Assembly: GCA_028564705.1 (NCBI GenBank) | Contig: JAPXFQ010000344.1 | Location: forward strand, 5,001-69,000 | Origin: Apricaphanius iberus | Lineage: Eukaryota; Chordata; Actinopteri; Cyprinodontiformes; Aphaniidae | Direction of reading: 5' to 3' | DNA length: 64,000 nt | In this document: in pieces, positions 1 through 13,235 of the stretch | How positions within the stretch are numbered: the first letter of the stretch is position 1 | Layout: every line of letters starts with the position of its first letter | Position numbers and translations under genes: made by a program | The notes under the pieces: generated by a model | Seen by the model: only the letters and a program-made list of their open reading frames with translations | What the model was told of the DNA's origin: nothing | The model's database searches: none

Positions 1-167
1 TGTCCATCCAACCATCCATCCATCCAACCAACCATCTAACCAACCATCCATCCAACCATTTATCCATTCATCCATCCATCCATCCATTCATTCAACCATT
101 CATCCAACCATCCATCTATCCAACCAACCATCCATCAAAACATCCAACCATCATCCATCCATCCAGC
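1..167. repeat. CCATCCAA-type tetranucleotide-derived array (small block)
   Basis: Reiterated CATC and AACC tetranucleotides (CCATCCAACCATCC pattern) run from the first base until unique sequence starts near 168. The same motif makes up the larger array at 1638-3664, so this is probably an edge of the same repeat field and may continue beyond the window. It has no coding meaning. Confidence 0.95.
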
Positions 168-1637
168 TTAATGACCAACATCTTGATGGATTATAAAGAC
201 TTTCCCAGCATTTAAATTGTTATTGTGAAGCTTACTGTATACGATGACACATAAATAAATAGAGATGTGTTTTTCTGAACACAGACATGAGAGGTGACAG
301 GTTGTCTTCAAATTTCTGGGATCAAAACAGCTTTTTAGTCTTTTGAGGTACTAAATTTGTTTCCTAAACCTTAAAACTGCTCTGATACACAGTGAAGCTG
401 GGTTGTAAACCATCAGATCTATAATAGGACTCTATCTGGAGTTAGAGGTTCAAAACCATTTGAAAAACTCACCAGGAGACCAAAAGGGGACGCTGTCTCA
501 GAACCAGAAAGTAGACCGCCTGTTGCTGGTGTTCCTGTCCTTTACCTGCTACTGATGGAAATCTTTCCAGAAAGTCGGTCTGTTAGAGTCAGCGAACAGA
601 AGCCATGAGGGTGAGGCTTTATTGATCCCCACAAGAAGAAGCTCAGAGAGCAGATCTGAGCGCAGGGTCGCCTGCAGCAGCTGGCGGGCCCCGGTGTCAC
701 AGCTGAGGTCGCTTTTATCAGAGCAGATGCTGCCTGACAGCAGGTCGCGAACTCACAGCTTGCAGTTTAAACACACACCCACACAGTTCACAGGAAGTGG
801 CTGCTGGTGGTCCAGAAAGAGCCTCAAGCTGTGAAACAACACTGAAGAGTTGTGGACAAAGCTTCTTCTGTGGAGGAACATGATGTAAATAATTATCTGG
901 AACAAACAGAAAAGGAGCCACTTTCAGGACATGGCATTACAAACTTGTGTCCGTTTGACTAAACAGCATCCTGGAAATTAAACGTTCAAGAAGCCTCTTC
1001 GTATACAGACCCGAACCTGGACGTTCTGTCTTCAAGATTATATCAGAAACATTGGTGTCTGCTTTACATGTGACACTGTCAGTGCAATGCACATTTTAAT
1101 CAGGCTAATACCGTAGCCAGAGCATTTAGTAAGCGTTGTTGCTGCTGTTCTGCTGTCGTACCTCCGGTACGGCTGGCATGGACACATTGAATGTTATTGG
1201 TTCCATCTGGGTAATTTCGCGCAAGCGTACAACACCGGAGGGCATAAAGCTTTAACACATGATATGCAAAGCTATGTGGTCGTGGTTAAACAATTAGACT
1301 AACAAAATAAAACCTAAACCATCTTTGTGTAGATGATCAAAAAAGACACGTCACTAAGATAACTGTATGTAGCGCAAAAAGCTTCCAGAGACATTAAAAC
1401 AGCTAACAAGCTATGGGATGAAAATCCTCTGATATTGACGCCACCACTTCAGTATGAGGATATTTACAATTATTTGATCATCATGCCTCAACTTTACACA
1501 GCAGAAGCAAAGAAGGAATACATTAGCGATGCACAATTAATCGGATTTTGATCGTGATCACGATTTTGGTGGCCACAATCCAATGAACCTGATCGTCAAC
1601 GATACTTACATTCAAAATACGAGCTTCACTGCGCGCC
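168..1637. other. Non-coding stretch, no gene recognised
   Basis: Short open frames here have no recognisable domain and no splice or codon-usage support. Around 1528-1580 there is a short run (GCGATGCACAATTAATCGG, then GATCGTGATCACGATT) that resembles the end of a hAT-type MITE, but no partner end was found. The rest looks like ordinary intergenic DNA. Confidence 0.6.
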
Positions 1638-3664
1638 ATCCAACCATCCATCCATCTATCCAACCAACCATCCATCCATCCAACCATTTATCCATCCATC
1701 CAACCACTCATCCATCCGTCCATCCATTTATCCATCCATCCATCCAACCAACCATCCATCCATCCATCCATTTATCCATCCAACCACTCATCCATCCGTC
1801 CATCCACTCATCCATCCATCCAACCATTTATCCATCCATCCAACCAACCATCCAACCATCCATCCATCCAACCATCTATCCATTCATCCATCCATCCATC
1901 CAACCATCCATCCATTCATCCATCCATCCATCCAACCATCCATCCATCCGTCCATCCAACCATCCATCCAACCGCCATCCAACCATCCATCCATCCATCT
2001 ATCCAACCAACCAACCATCCATCCATCCATCCAACCACTCATCCATCCGTCCATCCATTCATCCATCCATCCATCCATCTAACCATCCATCCATCCAACC
2101 ATTTATCCATCCATCCAACCAACCATCCAACCATCCATCCATCCATCCAACCATTTATCCATCCATCCAACCAACCATCCAACCAACCATCCATCTGTCC
2201 ATCCAACAATCCATCCATCCATCCAACCAACCGTCCATCCATCCATCCATTTATCCATCCAACCATTTATCCATCCATCCAACCACTCATCCATCCCATC
2301 CATCCAACCATTTATCCATCCATCCAAACCAACCATCCATCCATCCAACCTCCATTCTCATCATCCATCCAACCATCCATCATCCGTCCATACCAACCAT
2401 CCATCCAACCGCCATCCAACATCCATCCATCCATCTATCCAACCAACCAACCATCCATCCATCCATCCAACCACTCATCCATCCGTCCATCCATTCATCC
2501 ATCCATCCATCCATCTAACCATCCATCCATCCAACCATTTATCCATCCATCCAACCAACCATCCAACCATCCATCCATCCATTCAACCATTTATCCATCC
2601 ATCCAACCAACCATCCATCTGTCCATCCAACAATCCATCCATCCAACCAACCAACCAACCATCCATCCATCCAACCATCCAACCATTTATCCATCCATCC
2701 AACCAACCATCCAACCATCCATCCATCCGTCCATCCAACCATCCAGCCATCCATCCATCCATTATCCATTTATCCAACCATTTATCCATCCATCCAACCA
2801 TCCATCCAACCATCCATCCATCCATTTATCCATCCAACCATCCATCCATCCAACCATCCATCCATCTATCCATTTATCTATCCAACCATCCATCCATCCA
2901 ACCATCCATCCATCCTTCCATCCATCCATTTATCCATCCAACCATCCACCCAACCATTTATTCATCCATCCAACCATCCATCCATCCATCCATTTATCCA
3001 TCCAACCATCCATCCATCCAACCATCCATCCATCCATCCATTTATCCATCCAACCATCCAGCCAACCATTTATCCATCGATCCAACCATCCATCCAACCA
3101 TCCATCCATCCATCCAATCATCCATCCATCCATCCATTTATCCATCCAACCATCTATCCATTCATCCATCCATCCATCCAACCATCCATCCATCCGTCCA
3201 TCCAACCATCCATCCAACTGCCATCCAACCATCCATCCAACCATCCATCCATCCAACCATTTATCCATCCATTCAACCATTTATCCATCCAACCATCTAT
3301 CCATTCATCCATTTATCCATCCAACCATCCATCCATCCAACCATCCATCCAATGATCCATCCATCCAACCATCTATCCATTCATCCATCCATCCAACCAT
3401 CCATCCATCCGTCCATCCAACCATCCATCCATTTATCCATCCAACCATCTATCCATTCATCCATCCATCTATCCAACCATCCATCCATCCGTCCATCCAA
3501 CCATCCATCCAACCGCCATCCAACCATCCATCCATCCATCTATCCAACCAATCAACCATCCATCCATCCATCCAGCCATCCATCCAACCATCCATCCATC
3601 CATCCATCCAACCATCCATCCATCCAACCATCCAGCCATCCATCCATCCATCCATCCATCCATT
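1638..3664. repeat. 2-kb CCATCCAA-type satellite with higher-order structure
   Basis: About 2 kb of CATC/AACC tetranucleotides. One strand spells an [17 protein letters not shown] peptide and the other a [13 protein letters not shown] peptide; both are translation artefacts of the repeat. Interruptions recur: an ACCGCCATCCAAC marker appears near 1971, 2409 and 3511, with an ACTGCC variant near 3214, each inside similar surroundings. This suggests that blocks of a few hundred bases, not only single tetramers, were duplicated. Confidence 0.95.
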
Positions 3665-3794
3665 TATCAACTCTTTATCACACACTGCCTCAATCGATAG
3701 TCTGCCAACCACCAGGTGGAAAACGCACGGCTAAAGTTTCATTAAGCTGCCCACATAAAAACCACATCTACGCCACTCAGCACTCACAATGGCT

Positions 3795-4312
3795 GCATCG
3801 GAATACGTCGACAACGTAGCAGGTGAAAAGCAGTATGCGAGCGATGTTTTAGATCTGAATCTCCAGTATGGATCTGACTAGTAGACATAAAGTTCCTGGA
3901 TGTGTTCTACCGCCACAGTAAGCAGCCGGTGGATGCTACGCTATCCCACAATGCAGCGGAAGCCCCGAAATCGTAGAAGAGCGACCTAGCTAAAAATGGT
4001 CACAGAAGAACTATCAACCATTGACACTGCCGCAATTTCGGCGTATAAATGTACATGTAGCGATGTTACTGATTACTGTGATTTGTTTTTGACAGCTGAT
4101 TAAACATTTAAGTTAAGTTATACCAGACAAAATAACGGCTAGAGGACGGCAGGACCACAGGTGAACGTAACATAAACATCCGGGTCAACAGACACGCAAA
4201 ATGGTGGAGCAATACGTCTGATTTCTTTTTTTTTTTTTTGTCCCAAAAACGTTATTACAATACGTCTGATTTAATACCTACTACTCGCTCGTTTGCTACG
4301 CAGTATTTACTA
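3795..4312 (+). mobile_element. Dispersed MITE-like repeat A, copy 1
   Basis: This block aligns by eye with 62815-63180. Shared landmarks in order are GCGAGCGATG, GTTCC(T/C)(G/A)GATGTG, CTACCGCCACAGTA, GCTACGCTATCCCAC(A/G)ATGCAGCGGA, AATCGTAGAAGAGCGACCT, AGACACGCAAA and CTACTCGCTCGTT. Two diverged copies in one window show an interspersed repeat. This copy holds about 130 bp (roughly 4045-4180) absent from the other. Terminal repeats and target duplications were not resolved, so the class is unknown; a non-autonomous DNA transposon is my inference. Confidence 0.65.
4210..4272. repeat. Poly-T insertion flanked by a 15-bp direct repeat
   Basis: CAATACGTCTGATTT occurs at 4210-4224 and again at 4258-4272. 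The 33 bases between them begin with a long T run. The copy of repeat A at 62.9 kb lacks this interruption. A perfect 15-bp duplication around an A/T-tailed insert is the footprint expected of a short LINE-mediated retroinsertion in antisense orientation. Confidence 0.6.
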
Positions 4313-4660
4313 CTAGGCCATTTTATTTGTATAGCACGCTTTCAACACAAGGCGATTCAAGGTGCTCTACATGATTCAGTGATAATGAAACCACATGATT
4401 AGAAACAAAACATACAAGTTTAATCAATCAGTAAGAAAAGATAATGTAAGGAACAAATTTATGTAATTAATACACAATCACTTAAAAAAAGAAATAAAAA
4501 GGTAAGAGTATAAATTAAACCACAACAATAAAAAATAATTTAAGGAACAAATTTATACAATTAAAAGAGATTAAAACAGATAAAACACAATCGGGTAAAC
4601 AAAACAAGAAGTGATCAGAAAGCGAAAGTTCTGGACCACCAAGGCTTCTTGATATTATTT
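4313..4660 (-). mobile_element. LINE 3'-tail-like fragment, antisense
   Basis: The segment starts with TTTTATTTGTATAGCACGC followed by AAGGCGATTCAAGGTGCTC, the reverse complement of the tail common to L2-type teleost LINEs and their SINEs (a TATAAATAAA-type end). AT-rich sequence follows, with a repeated AAGGAACAAATTTAT motif near 4448 and 4543. No coding part is recognisable. Confidence 0.55.
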
Positions 4661-7035
4661 GATAGTTAATAAATCTGCCTAGAAGACGGCGGGGGGGGGA
4701 TAGTAGAGTCACTCAACCGTGGTTTTCTGGCTAAAAGCGCCTGCTAACATCGTTAGCTTCGCTTAGCTCAGTTAGCTTAGAGTGTCTATCATCCGCCTCC
4801 ACTTTCAGCTCCACCTCTTTGCACATTTTTATTTTATTTTACGGGCGTAGCCGAGATGGTGGTGATGGGAACCACCCAGTTTGCCTCAGTTCAGCTCTTT
4901 AGCAACCTACGCTTGAAGCCATCGTTATACCATCAATGGTAAAAACCCATTACTAATCAGAACAAACTTTTATCATCCTTTAGGTTGCTGTGAAATAAAA
5001 TAAAAATCGATTATTTTCTGAAGGTCACAACATGATCAGAGTTCCCCAAATTTTTGTTGGAGTGAACATATTTCCAGAATGCCACTTTAATCAGAAAAGG
5101 TCCATCTAAGCAATTCACCTCTGCTTGCAGCTGGTATTGATGCCATGCACAGTCATGGTTCTGTTGGCGCTCCAAAGGTAGTCTGCAGGTCCATATCTCA
5201 GCCTCCAGGCCCAGCAGGGAACCGGACCAGCCTGACCGACCCACTAGAACCGCAGCAGACTGCAGGTCCTTGACGATGCCGTCTTGTTGTTGCTAAAAAC
5301 CGAGCCCGTTTACCGGTTAGTGGCTCGTGGAGGCCGAGGTGAGCGAGTTTTCTCACGCCGTTCCTCCACACAGCATCCCTGCGTACTGTTGCCATGGCGC
5401 CGGCCTGCAGGGCGCAGGAACTCACCCTCTGTCGGTGAAAAACCACCCGAAGGCGTCGCGGATTCTCGCCTGCGTCACTCGCAGCAGTCTGTGCCTCCAC
5501 TCCTTCTCCTCCTCTTCATCCTCCTTCCTCCTCGCTCTCATTCACACCTCGGCAGCTCAGGCTTTGCTCGCCAATGTGAAACCATTCATTCCCTCTCAGT
5601 GTTTGCAGCTTTCTCTCCACCATTTCTCTCCCTCTGGCTTCTCCATCCTCCCATTCTTGTCTTTCCATATTTGAATTTGCTTCTTTCTCCTTTGAGAATG
5701 AAATAGATCTTCCTCTTTATCCACACTCCTCCAACAAACTGCCGCCCAAACTTCTCCCTCTGATCTTGTCCAGAGGGATCGACAAAAGGTAAGCTGCAGA
5801 AAAAAAGTAAGACAACATCCTCTTCTGATTTGCCCTGTTTTTCCTTCATCAGCACTCTATCTCTGTCTGTGAGCTATAACAGTAAACTAAACACTTTTTT
5901 CTAACAAACCCTTGAAAGGTGACTCAGGAGTCTTAGATAACACCAATTCATAATTCAGGAAAAGCCGAGCTCAGCTATATTTCTTCTACTGCGTTGCTCT
6001 AGGTCGATTCTTTTTGTAATCCATTAAGCTAGCACTTTATCGACTCGATTAATCTGTTTTTGTTTTTTTACGTTTTTAAATAACCAAAATAAATGATGCA
6101 TAACGAAAATTTTGTGGCTGCAAAACGATCGAGCATTTGCCTTTTATCTCTCAGAAAACAGGGAACTCCAACATTTGGCTCCAAAACTAAGCCCATTTAT
6201 AGTATTTATTTATTTGACGCAATAACAGTCAACATCAATAATGTACGTTAACAAACTAAACAGTCCATCCACTTTTTTGTGAAAAGTTGCGATTTTTTTT
6301 TGTGATTTTCTTCTTCGCCAATCATTTAAATTGCTTGAAACGACATTGTCACATAAATTTAGCAAAACAAAATTACTTTAAATGTCGTTTTAACAGTTAA
6401 ACTCTAAAATGTGACCAGCTCAGATTGGGTCCCCGCTAGAAGAACATCTCTGCTTTTACCCACCCTGGGCCCCTTTTAGCCCCTCTTTATTCACCTCCTG
6501 GATACGCCCCTGAACGTTTAGGAATAATCACTTATTACTCATTCTGAAGACTCAGGAATCTCTGTGTCAGGAGAGATTGAGAAAGGTTTTTTTTTGTTAC
6601 TTTGGTCGCAGCGCAGCATGAAGTCTGTTGATTTTAAATGGGATTTTTGAGCATTTTTTTATCGCAGATAGTGACGTTACGGCGCTTAAAACTTTGTTTT
6701 CATCCGTCCACACACAGATACTGAAAACAGAGAAAACGCAGATCTCCACTTTGAGTTTTTTAAAGGATTCGTTTTTGGTGTTTGGCGTTCACTTGCGGAT
6801 GACAGGCCAAACCGTAGAAAAATATCTCTCTTGAAACATCATATCTAGTCAGACAGCATCATGACATCGCTACAAATACAGTATTAAATTTAGCGAACAT
6901 CAATATTTACAGGCTTTAGGTTATGTTACGTTGTTCCAGCGACGCTTGGTGAAAAATCACGTGTTTTCTGATGCTCAATTTGCTCGTGGAATCGAGTAAA
7001 TTGAGTAAGTTGAATCGCTGCAGCCCTACATTGCA
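4661..7035. other. Non-coding stretch with a GC-rich patch at about 5200-5560
   Basis: No gene is recognised. Sequence around 5200-5560 is richer in GC and CpG than its surroundings and contains a GCCATGG at 5391-5397 that could serve as a start context on either strand. The open frames through it match no family I know. A poly-pyrimidine run (CTCCTCCTCTTCATCC type) follows at about 5500-5640. The remainder is AT-rich. Confidence 0.5.
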
Positions 7036-7245
7036 CATCATGTAGCTGTTTGGCCATAATGCAGAGATCTGTACATGGAGGAAACAAAAAAAGACAGCAG
7101 ATACCAGCTGTCAAGCACGGTGGTGGAGAGCTGATGATCTGGGCTTTTTTATTTTTACAGCCACAGGACCCGAAAGTTGGTCCGAACTGGGTCATCAACA
7201 GACCAGAGAGCCAAAACACTGCAGCAAATCTATACGGCTGCAATT
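7036..7245 (+). pseudogene. Internally deleted Tc1/mariner transposase relic
   Basis: Reading forward, the translation contains AVKHGGGELMIWA, then KVGPNWV followed by a degraded NRPESQNT. Known Tc1-family transposases carry a VKHGGGS(I/L)MVWGCF motif and, further on, LGPNWV(M)QQDNDPKHT. Both blocks are present in order but much closer together than in an intact protein, so the middle is deleted; the catalytic DNDPKH is destroyed. There is no start, no C-terminal DDE glutamate and no intact frame. It is directly followed by an element of the AAATATTTAG family. Confidence 0.7.
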
Positions 7246-7510
7246 GTAGAGTTATAGACAAAAATTAAAAGCAATAATTTGAGTTATTTCACCGAAAACA
7301 GAAAATGGGCTCAATTTTCAAAGTCATATTTGCATCCAATTTGAAGCTGAGTATTTAGATTAAATATTCAAGTAACAAGCTACATATTTAGCTTCTTACC
7401 TACCTTCTACAAGTTTGAATGTTTAAATAACAAGCTCAATGTTTTATCAACTAAATATTTAGTGTACAAACTAAATATTTGAATATAGATTATATATTGG
7501 GTGAACAGAG
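7246..7510 (-). mobile_element. AAATATTTAG-array MITE family, partial copy
   Basis: A flank of about 100 bp (GCAATAATTTGAGTTATTTC, then AAAATGGGCTCAATTTTCAA and AGTCATATTTGCAT) leads into degenerate TAAATATTTAG units at about 7350-7500. Read on the minus strand, the flank matches those following similar arrays near 19.4, 29.3 and 50.4 kb, so array and flank move as one unit. The second end is not visible. Confidence 0.6.
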
Positions 7511-9059
7511 ACTATAGAAGAGCTGTAGAAAAAGTCCAAAGACAACCTCATAAGGTCTGCGGAACAGTTGATCCTGAGGTTTGATAAACATCATTTTTCG
7601 TCCAAGAGTCAGAGAAAACTCTAGCTTAAAATGAGGATATTTTGCCCGAAGTCGATCTTTTTTCCCGTTCTCTGGAAGTGTTTCTGAGACCTGCTCAGAG
7701 ATTACTTAAAGTCTCAGCCTGACACTAAGCTGCTTGATGGATTCCCATGTCCTTGGCTCGTGCACCACCCTTGCACGAATTAAGTGCTCAGCAGCGCCGA
7801 GCTTCTCTGCATCCGCGTACCTGACGGAACTCCGTCAGCGGCATGAAGGTCATCGCCAAGACGTCAGGGCGCTTCTCAGCTGGATCGTGGGTTCTCCTTA
7901 ACTACCAGGGAGGATGAGGGTCCAAATGGGGATGGAGACCAATCGATCCACGCCTGTCCTTTTTTAAAAATCTACACTGATCCCACAGTCAACCTAATGT
8001 GCAAAAAGATGATTCTTCCTCTTATTGTACCACTTTTTATAAACAGGCCCAAGTAATACATTTTAAATATCGCAAATTAGGTTTAAAATTGAAATACAAG
8101 CAACTACAAGTGGAATTAGATCAGATTTGTGCAAATATTTACAGTTGCACACTTTAAAAGACCACAGGTAGTAATATTTGATCAATGTTTATGTTCATGC
8201 AATGTCCCATGAGCCTTTGCTGCAGCACCAGACTGGATAAACTACCTCAGAGTTCACGGGTCACCAAGCAGGCTGCTAATTCAAGCAACATCGATCCACA
8301 GAGACAAAAGATATCAAAAAAATGTTGAGAGCAATTTATATTTTGTGTAAAATATAAAATTTGGGCCTTTGAGTACAAAAGTTTTGGCTAAAGGATTTGG
8401 ATCATTTTCATTCTTCGCATTAAAATAGAGATATAAGAAAATCTCACTAATAAATATCGCGATGTTTTATTTCACGATCACAGAAGGAAAAAGTTATTTT
8501 GGTTTACATGATAAAATCGGTTCCAAGTGATCAGAATAAATAAATCCGACATGATTTATCCTCTTTCACCAAAGTAAAATGAACATGAATTAAAATTTTT
8601 GGGTTGCCGTAACATTAATTTATTACACAACGTAGTCACATTATTTTTAAGTCATTTACACAAAAGTTTTTATTTCAACATGTTCAATATTTCTCCACAT
8701 GTGGTTCAGAGGTTTATTTTTAAAAATACATTAAGTCAACTAACAGGTAACAGTTAATCATATAGCAAAACTTTTTGCTTTAATCTTTCTATAAAAACGG
8801 GCAACGTTTTCTGATCTAATACTTCCTGATATTTTCAACGTGGATAAGACCTATGAATTCCTTTCCAGTGTTAACTAAACATGATTAACACAATTCCTTT
8901 TTTTTTACAACAACGCAATAAAATTGTGTAAATTCAGTTTTGTTGATGGTTGCTTAAATTGGACTTAAATAATAAAATAAGAGAAACATGTATAGATTGT
9001 TTAGCAGTTGCTATATTAGTTTTGCAAATTCCAATACGTGCCAATTCCTTTTTTTCAGT
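7511..9059. other. AT-rich non-coding stretch
   Basis: No gene, RNA gene or clear repeat structure recognised. It includes a moderately GC-rich section at about 7720-7960 and otherwise AT-rich DNA with stops in all frames. Confidence 0.6.
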
Positions 9060-9340
9060 GTATGTATTGGTATTCAAAAGGAAGAATAAGTGAAATCATT
9101 CATGATGACCGTAATTTTTTGTAGTATTACTGGTATTTGGCAGCTGCTTTCACATTCTTCGTTCCAGTCTATCAACTAGATCTAGAAATAAAAATGGATG
9201 TGTACAGAAGGTTGTGAAAATGTTTTAAAACTCACAATACATACTCTTACAAATAGCATTGCATATATTGCAATGTATCGTATTTTCTCCCCTATATATT
9301 TGCATGTATCACCAGATTCTTGGCCAAACTCATCGCTTCC
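9060..9340 (+). mobile_element. Dispersed repeat B, copy 1
   Basis: Landmarks TATTACTGGTATTTGGC, ATTCTTCGTTCCAGT, ATATTGCAATGTATCGTATT and TGTATCACCAGATTCTTG recur in the same order at about 53220-53390 (ATCACTGGTAGTTGGC, TTATTCGTTCCAGT, ATCGCAATATATTGTATGG, GTTATCACCAGATTTTTG). This is an old interspersed repeat, perhaps a non-autonomous hAT element, but its ends were not resolved. Confidence 0.5.
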
Positions 9341-10430
9341 CTGTTTGTTCTGACAGCTGAGCTACGTTGCCTCAGTGGACATCTAACCTGAGTTTGAGGT
9401 GGTTTATGTCTCACGTCTATAATATTCTATCTCCTGGTTCCGTCTGCGGTAATTTTCCGTACTCGGGTCTGTTCTGACGCCCTCGGCCTCTGATTGGCTC
9501 AGCAGCTCTGAGGTGCAGCTTTAGTTGGCTTGGAACGCTAACCATCGATAACTCCAGGTGAGAGGAGTGTGACTTGTTCTGATCAGAGCAGCTGTTTGAG
9601 CCTGAACCGGGTCACACGGTCCGCCAGCGACGGCCTCTGACCTCGGCTGTCAGCGGACCACATCATCAGGTGTCTGTGCCTCGGGGGTCAAGCTGTCTGC
9701 AGCCTTGAGTCGTTTCCTCTCATGAGGCACGGACAGTTGTCAGTGAAATTGATTTATTTCCCACAGTGCAACGCTCCGACGCTGATCCAAAGACGTGCCG
9801 GGTCCTGTGAGTCTCTTCCAAGCCTTTTATGTTGCGTCCAACCCGACAGAATACCAGCACAACTCCACGCTGCTCTGTGTGAAAACGTTTCTCCCGCTGT
9901 AAGCAGATGAACAGACCTCATCTACTGGATGGAAATGTAGCAAAGAATGCTCTGCGATTAACGTGTCAGTAAGAACAGGCGGCAGAAATCACGGTTCAGT
10001 ACGTTTTTGGTACACTTCAATCAAGTAACATAAATATAAATGTGCGTATGACTTCTTTTTAAAACATTTTTTAATCAGAATTAAAGAGGAATTCCTTTTT
10101 TTTTAAACCTGGACCTTATTTTTAACAATTGTTACGCGTTTTTCTCTCACCCTGAGAAGCATGGAGCCAGTTGGAGCCGTTCAGCAGTATTTATACATCC
10201 AGTCTTGACCAGCGTACATTCATAGAACGGGAGCGCTCGGCGCAGGACAAATGCTGCTTGTATTAAGGTTTAATCTGCCCCAAACATCTTAATTTTACCT
10301 TGTTTATATTCTCTTTGGACTTACAAACAACCCGGTACCGCTTCTGTCTTTTCTTCCGGGCTGATTTGGACGTAATTCACATGTATGCTGCAGCAGGACT
10401 GCCCGTCTGTGTTTTACCGTGGCAGATTCG
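9341..10430. other. Non-coding stretch, no gene recognised
   Basis: Mixed-composition DNA; about 9400-9720 is relatively GC-rich and free of obvious repeats. Short open frames show no known domain. Confidence 0.55.
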
Positions 10431-10960
10431 TCGAAAAGTTGTAAAATTACGATTAAAAACTAAAATTTCAGATATTTTCTTGGGTAAAAAAAGCGTTATT
10501 CTCTGATGTTGAAAAGTAGAAAATTAGCGAGAAAAAAATGAAGATATTTCTATCATCAAAGGGATACTTTTTTCTTTCTTTTTTTTTTACAATTTTATGA
10601 CTTAACAATGTCAGAAATATGTTAGATTTCGAAAATGTATGCCTTTAATTATAGGAACTTTCTTTAACTTTTTTCTCGCTAATTTTATACTTTTCTACAT
10701 CAAATAATTATGCTTTTTTTACTTAGAAAATATCTTAAATTAATGTAAAGATTTTTGTCTTTTAATTTAAGACTTTTGTGACAGAGAATTTCTGACTTTT
10801 TCTCTGGAAAATATGTGCAATTCATTTCAGAAATTCTGAGTTTTGACTTGTAATTTTACTACTTTTTGACATCAGAGAATTTCTGAATTCTCTGGAAAAT
10901 ATGCGACTTTAATCCCAGAATTTCAGAGTTTTTTTGGGCGGAAATTTACTCCATAATATT
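10431..10960. repeat. Degenerate TTCTGACTTT / AGAATTTCAGA repeat field
   Basis: Variants of TTTCTGACTTTT, CAGAATTTCTGA and GAAAATATGCGACTTTAAT recur in both orientations through the segment, alternating with T-runs. This looks like an old inverted-repeat-rich low-complexity element. No coding content. Confidence 0.45.
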
Positions 10961-12189
10961 TTTATTTTGTTAACAATGGTCGTAATCCTCCGTCGTATTT
11001 TTGAGACGACATTAATTCCTGAGTCTCTCGGCTGTAATACGCCCTGCCCTCATCACTTCATCTTCCTCCATCGTTTCAGACATTCTGGTTCTGTCTTTGG
11101 TGATTCTGACCGTGCCTCTGACCTCAGAGTTAACTAAAGGATTTTTTTGTCCTTTTTACCCCTCTGGGTTGGGTTTTAATCCTCTACTGCTGTTACCAAC
11201 GACACTGTGTCTCATTTCATGCAAACAACAGTGTTTATTCTAACTGTTGTTACAGTTAAATTAGAGATAAAAAGTCCAAAGAATGTGGGTTTTTTTTTTG
11301 GTTTTCTTTTAACCTTGTTCTAAATGGAAATAGTTTATTCACGAACAGGTTCTCTCTGCAGCTCCGTCTGGCTGAAAGCTTCTTTGAAATCCTTGGATTA
11401 TAAATCCTGGTTTATGTGAAAATCCTTGAAGCCTTCAGTATTTAAAATACACTGATTCAGAGACGGAAAGCAAAAAGAACCCAAATAGAAAATATTCCAG
11501 AGACATTAACCTGAAGAGAAACCAGAATAAAAAAACAATTTAAAGGTTTTACGGCTGGACAGATGTGTCATTGAAACTTACGGCAAACATTGAAGGACGC
11601 CGCATAGAGACATTACTGACGCGTCCTGCATCACCTGACAGCAGGTAAATCAAAGTCTTCCAAGCTTTTTTATCTCTATGGGCTCGGCCTGGAGCCTGAG
11701 AACTTTTCTAAGCCCTTTACATCGTGTTCGCCGTAGAAAGTTGGACCCAAAGTGCAGGAAAGTGTAGACACGTTGTATTTTTTATAAAAGCTAAGTGAGG
11801 AATTCACAAAGATCAAGCTGAGTGCATGGAAATAAATGTTGGGGATGAAAATGGACGTACAGAGTACAGCGATTAAGACTGAGACGCAGCTGGGCAGGAA
11901 GGAAACAAAAGGAAGGCAAAGCCTAAAATATAACTGGGGCAGTAATTCATTTACCATTCCACTCCACCATCTAATTAACGCAAAATGCCTAGAGTGCGTT
12001 AGGTTGATCTAAAATAGTAAAATAATAAAACAAAGGCTCCCCATTTTGCCCTCACAGTTTCTTCTGTTTCTTTCCCCGCCAAAAAAAGGAAATGCACTAA
12101 AAATTGCATCATTCTTTTTCATCTACACCCATACTGGTAAATGTGTTGCAAGCACATATAACAAACTGATTATACGGACAAAACGGAAT
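10961..12189. other. Non-coding stretch, no gene recognised
   Basis: No recognised repeat or gene. A 93-codon open frame on the minus strand at about 11676-11957 has no family resemblance and is treated as chance. Confidence 0.5.
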
Positions 12190-12905
<716 letters not shown>

Positions 12906-12936
12906 TAATTTTTTTTGAGTTTTTTTGTTTCAGTAA

Positions 12937-13235
12937 ATGGCAAGTTATCCAATCAGAGGTGGGTGTCGACTGGGTCAAACAGTGTTTTGTCCCCTTTGTT
13001 GTATATTTTATACACAAACGTGTCAAAGTAAGCATGAAAGGAGGAAAATGATTAAACACGCTGATGATTCTGTAATTGTATGTGTTTTAGTAGAGGGGAA
13101 AAGCAGCGATGGACCAGTTGTTGATGATTTTGTCTCTTTGTATTAGGAATGATAATCGATTTCAGAAGGAAACCTCGTCAGCAGGATGTGTCTTTAATCA
13201 AAGGACAAATAATTGAACAAGTGAAATCGTACAGA
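12937..13235 (+). pseudogene. LINE reverse transcriptase fragment (FADD-type region)
   Basis: The plus frame contains IKHADDSVIVCVLVEG, then DGPVVDDFVSLY, and after a stop MIIDFRRKPRQQ with VKSYRSL. This is the order of the reverse transcriptase palm motif (F/YADD followed by the I-D-FR block) in non-LTR retrotransposons; the usual F or Y before ADD is H here. A stop codon and truncation on both sides show a dead fragment. The clade is uncertain. Confidence 0.65.

Noticed and set aside
1583..2518. 311-codon open frame with [17 protein letters not shown] repeats
   Set aside because: It is the literal translation of the CCATCCAA satellite. The opposite strand is open in several stretches too, and there is no domain or splice signal.
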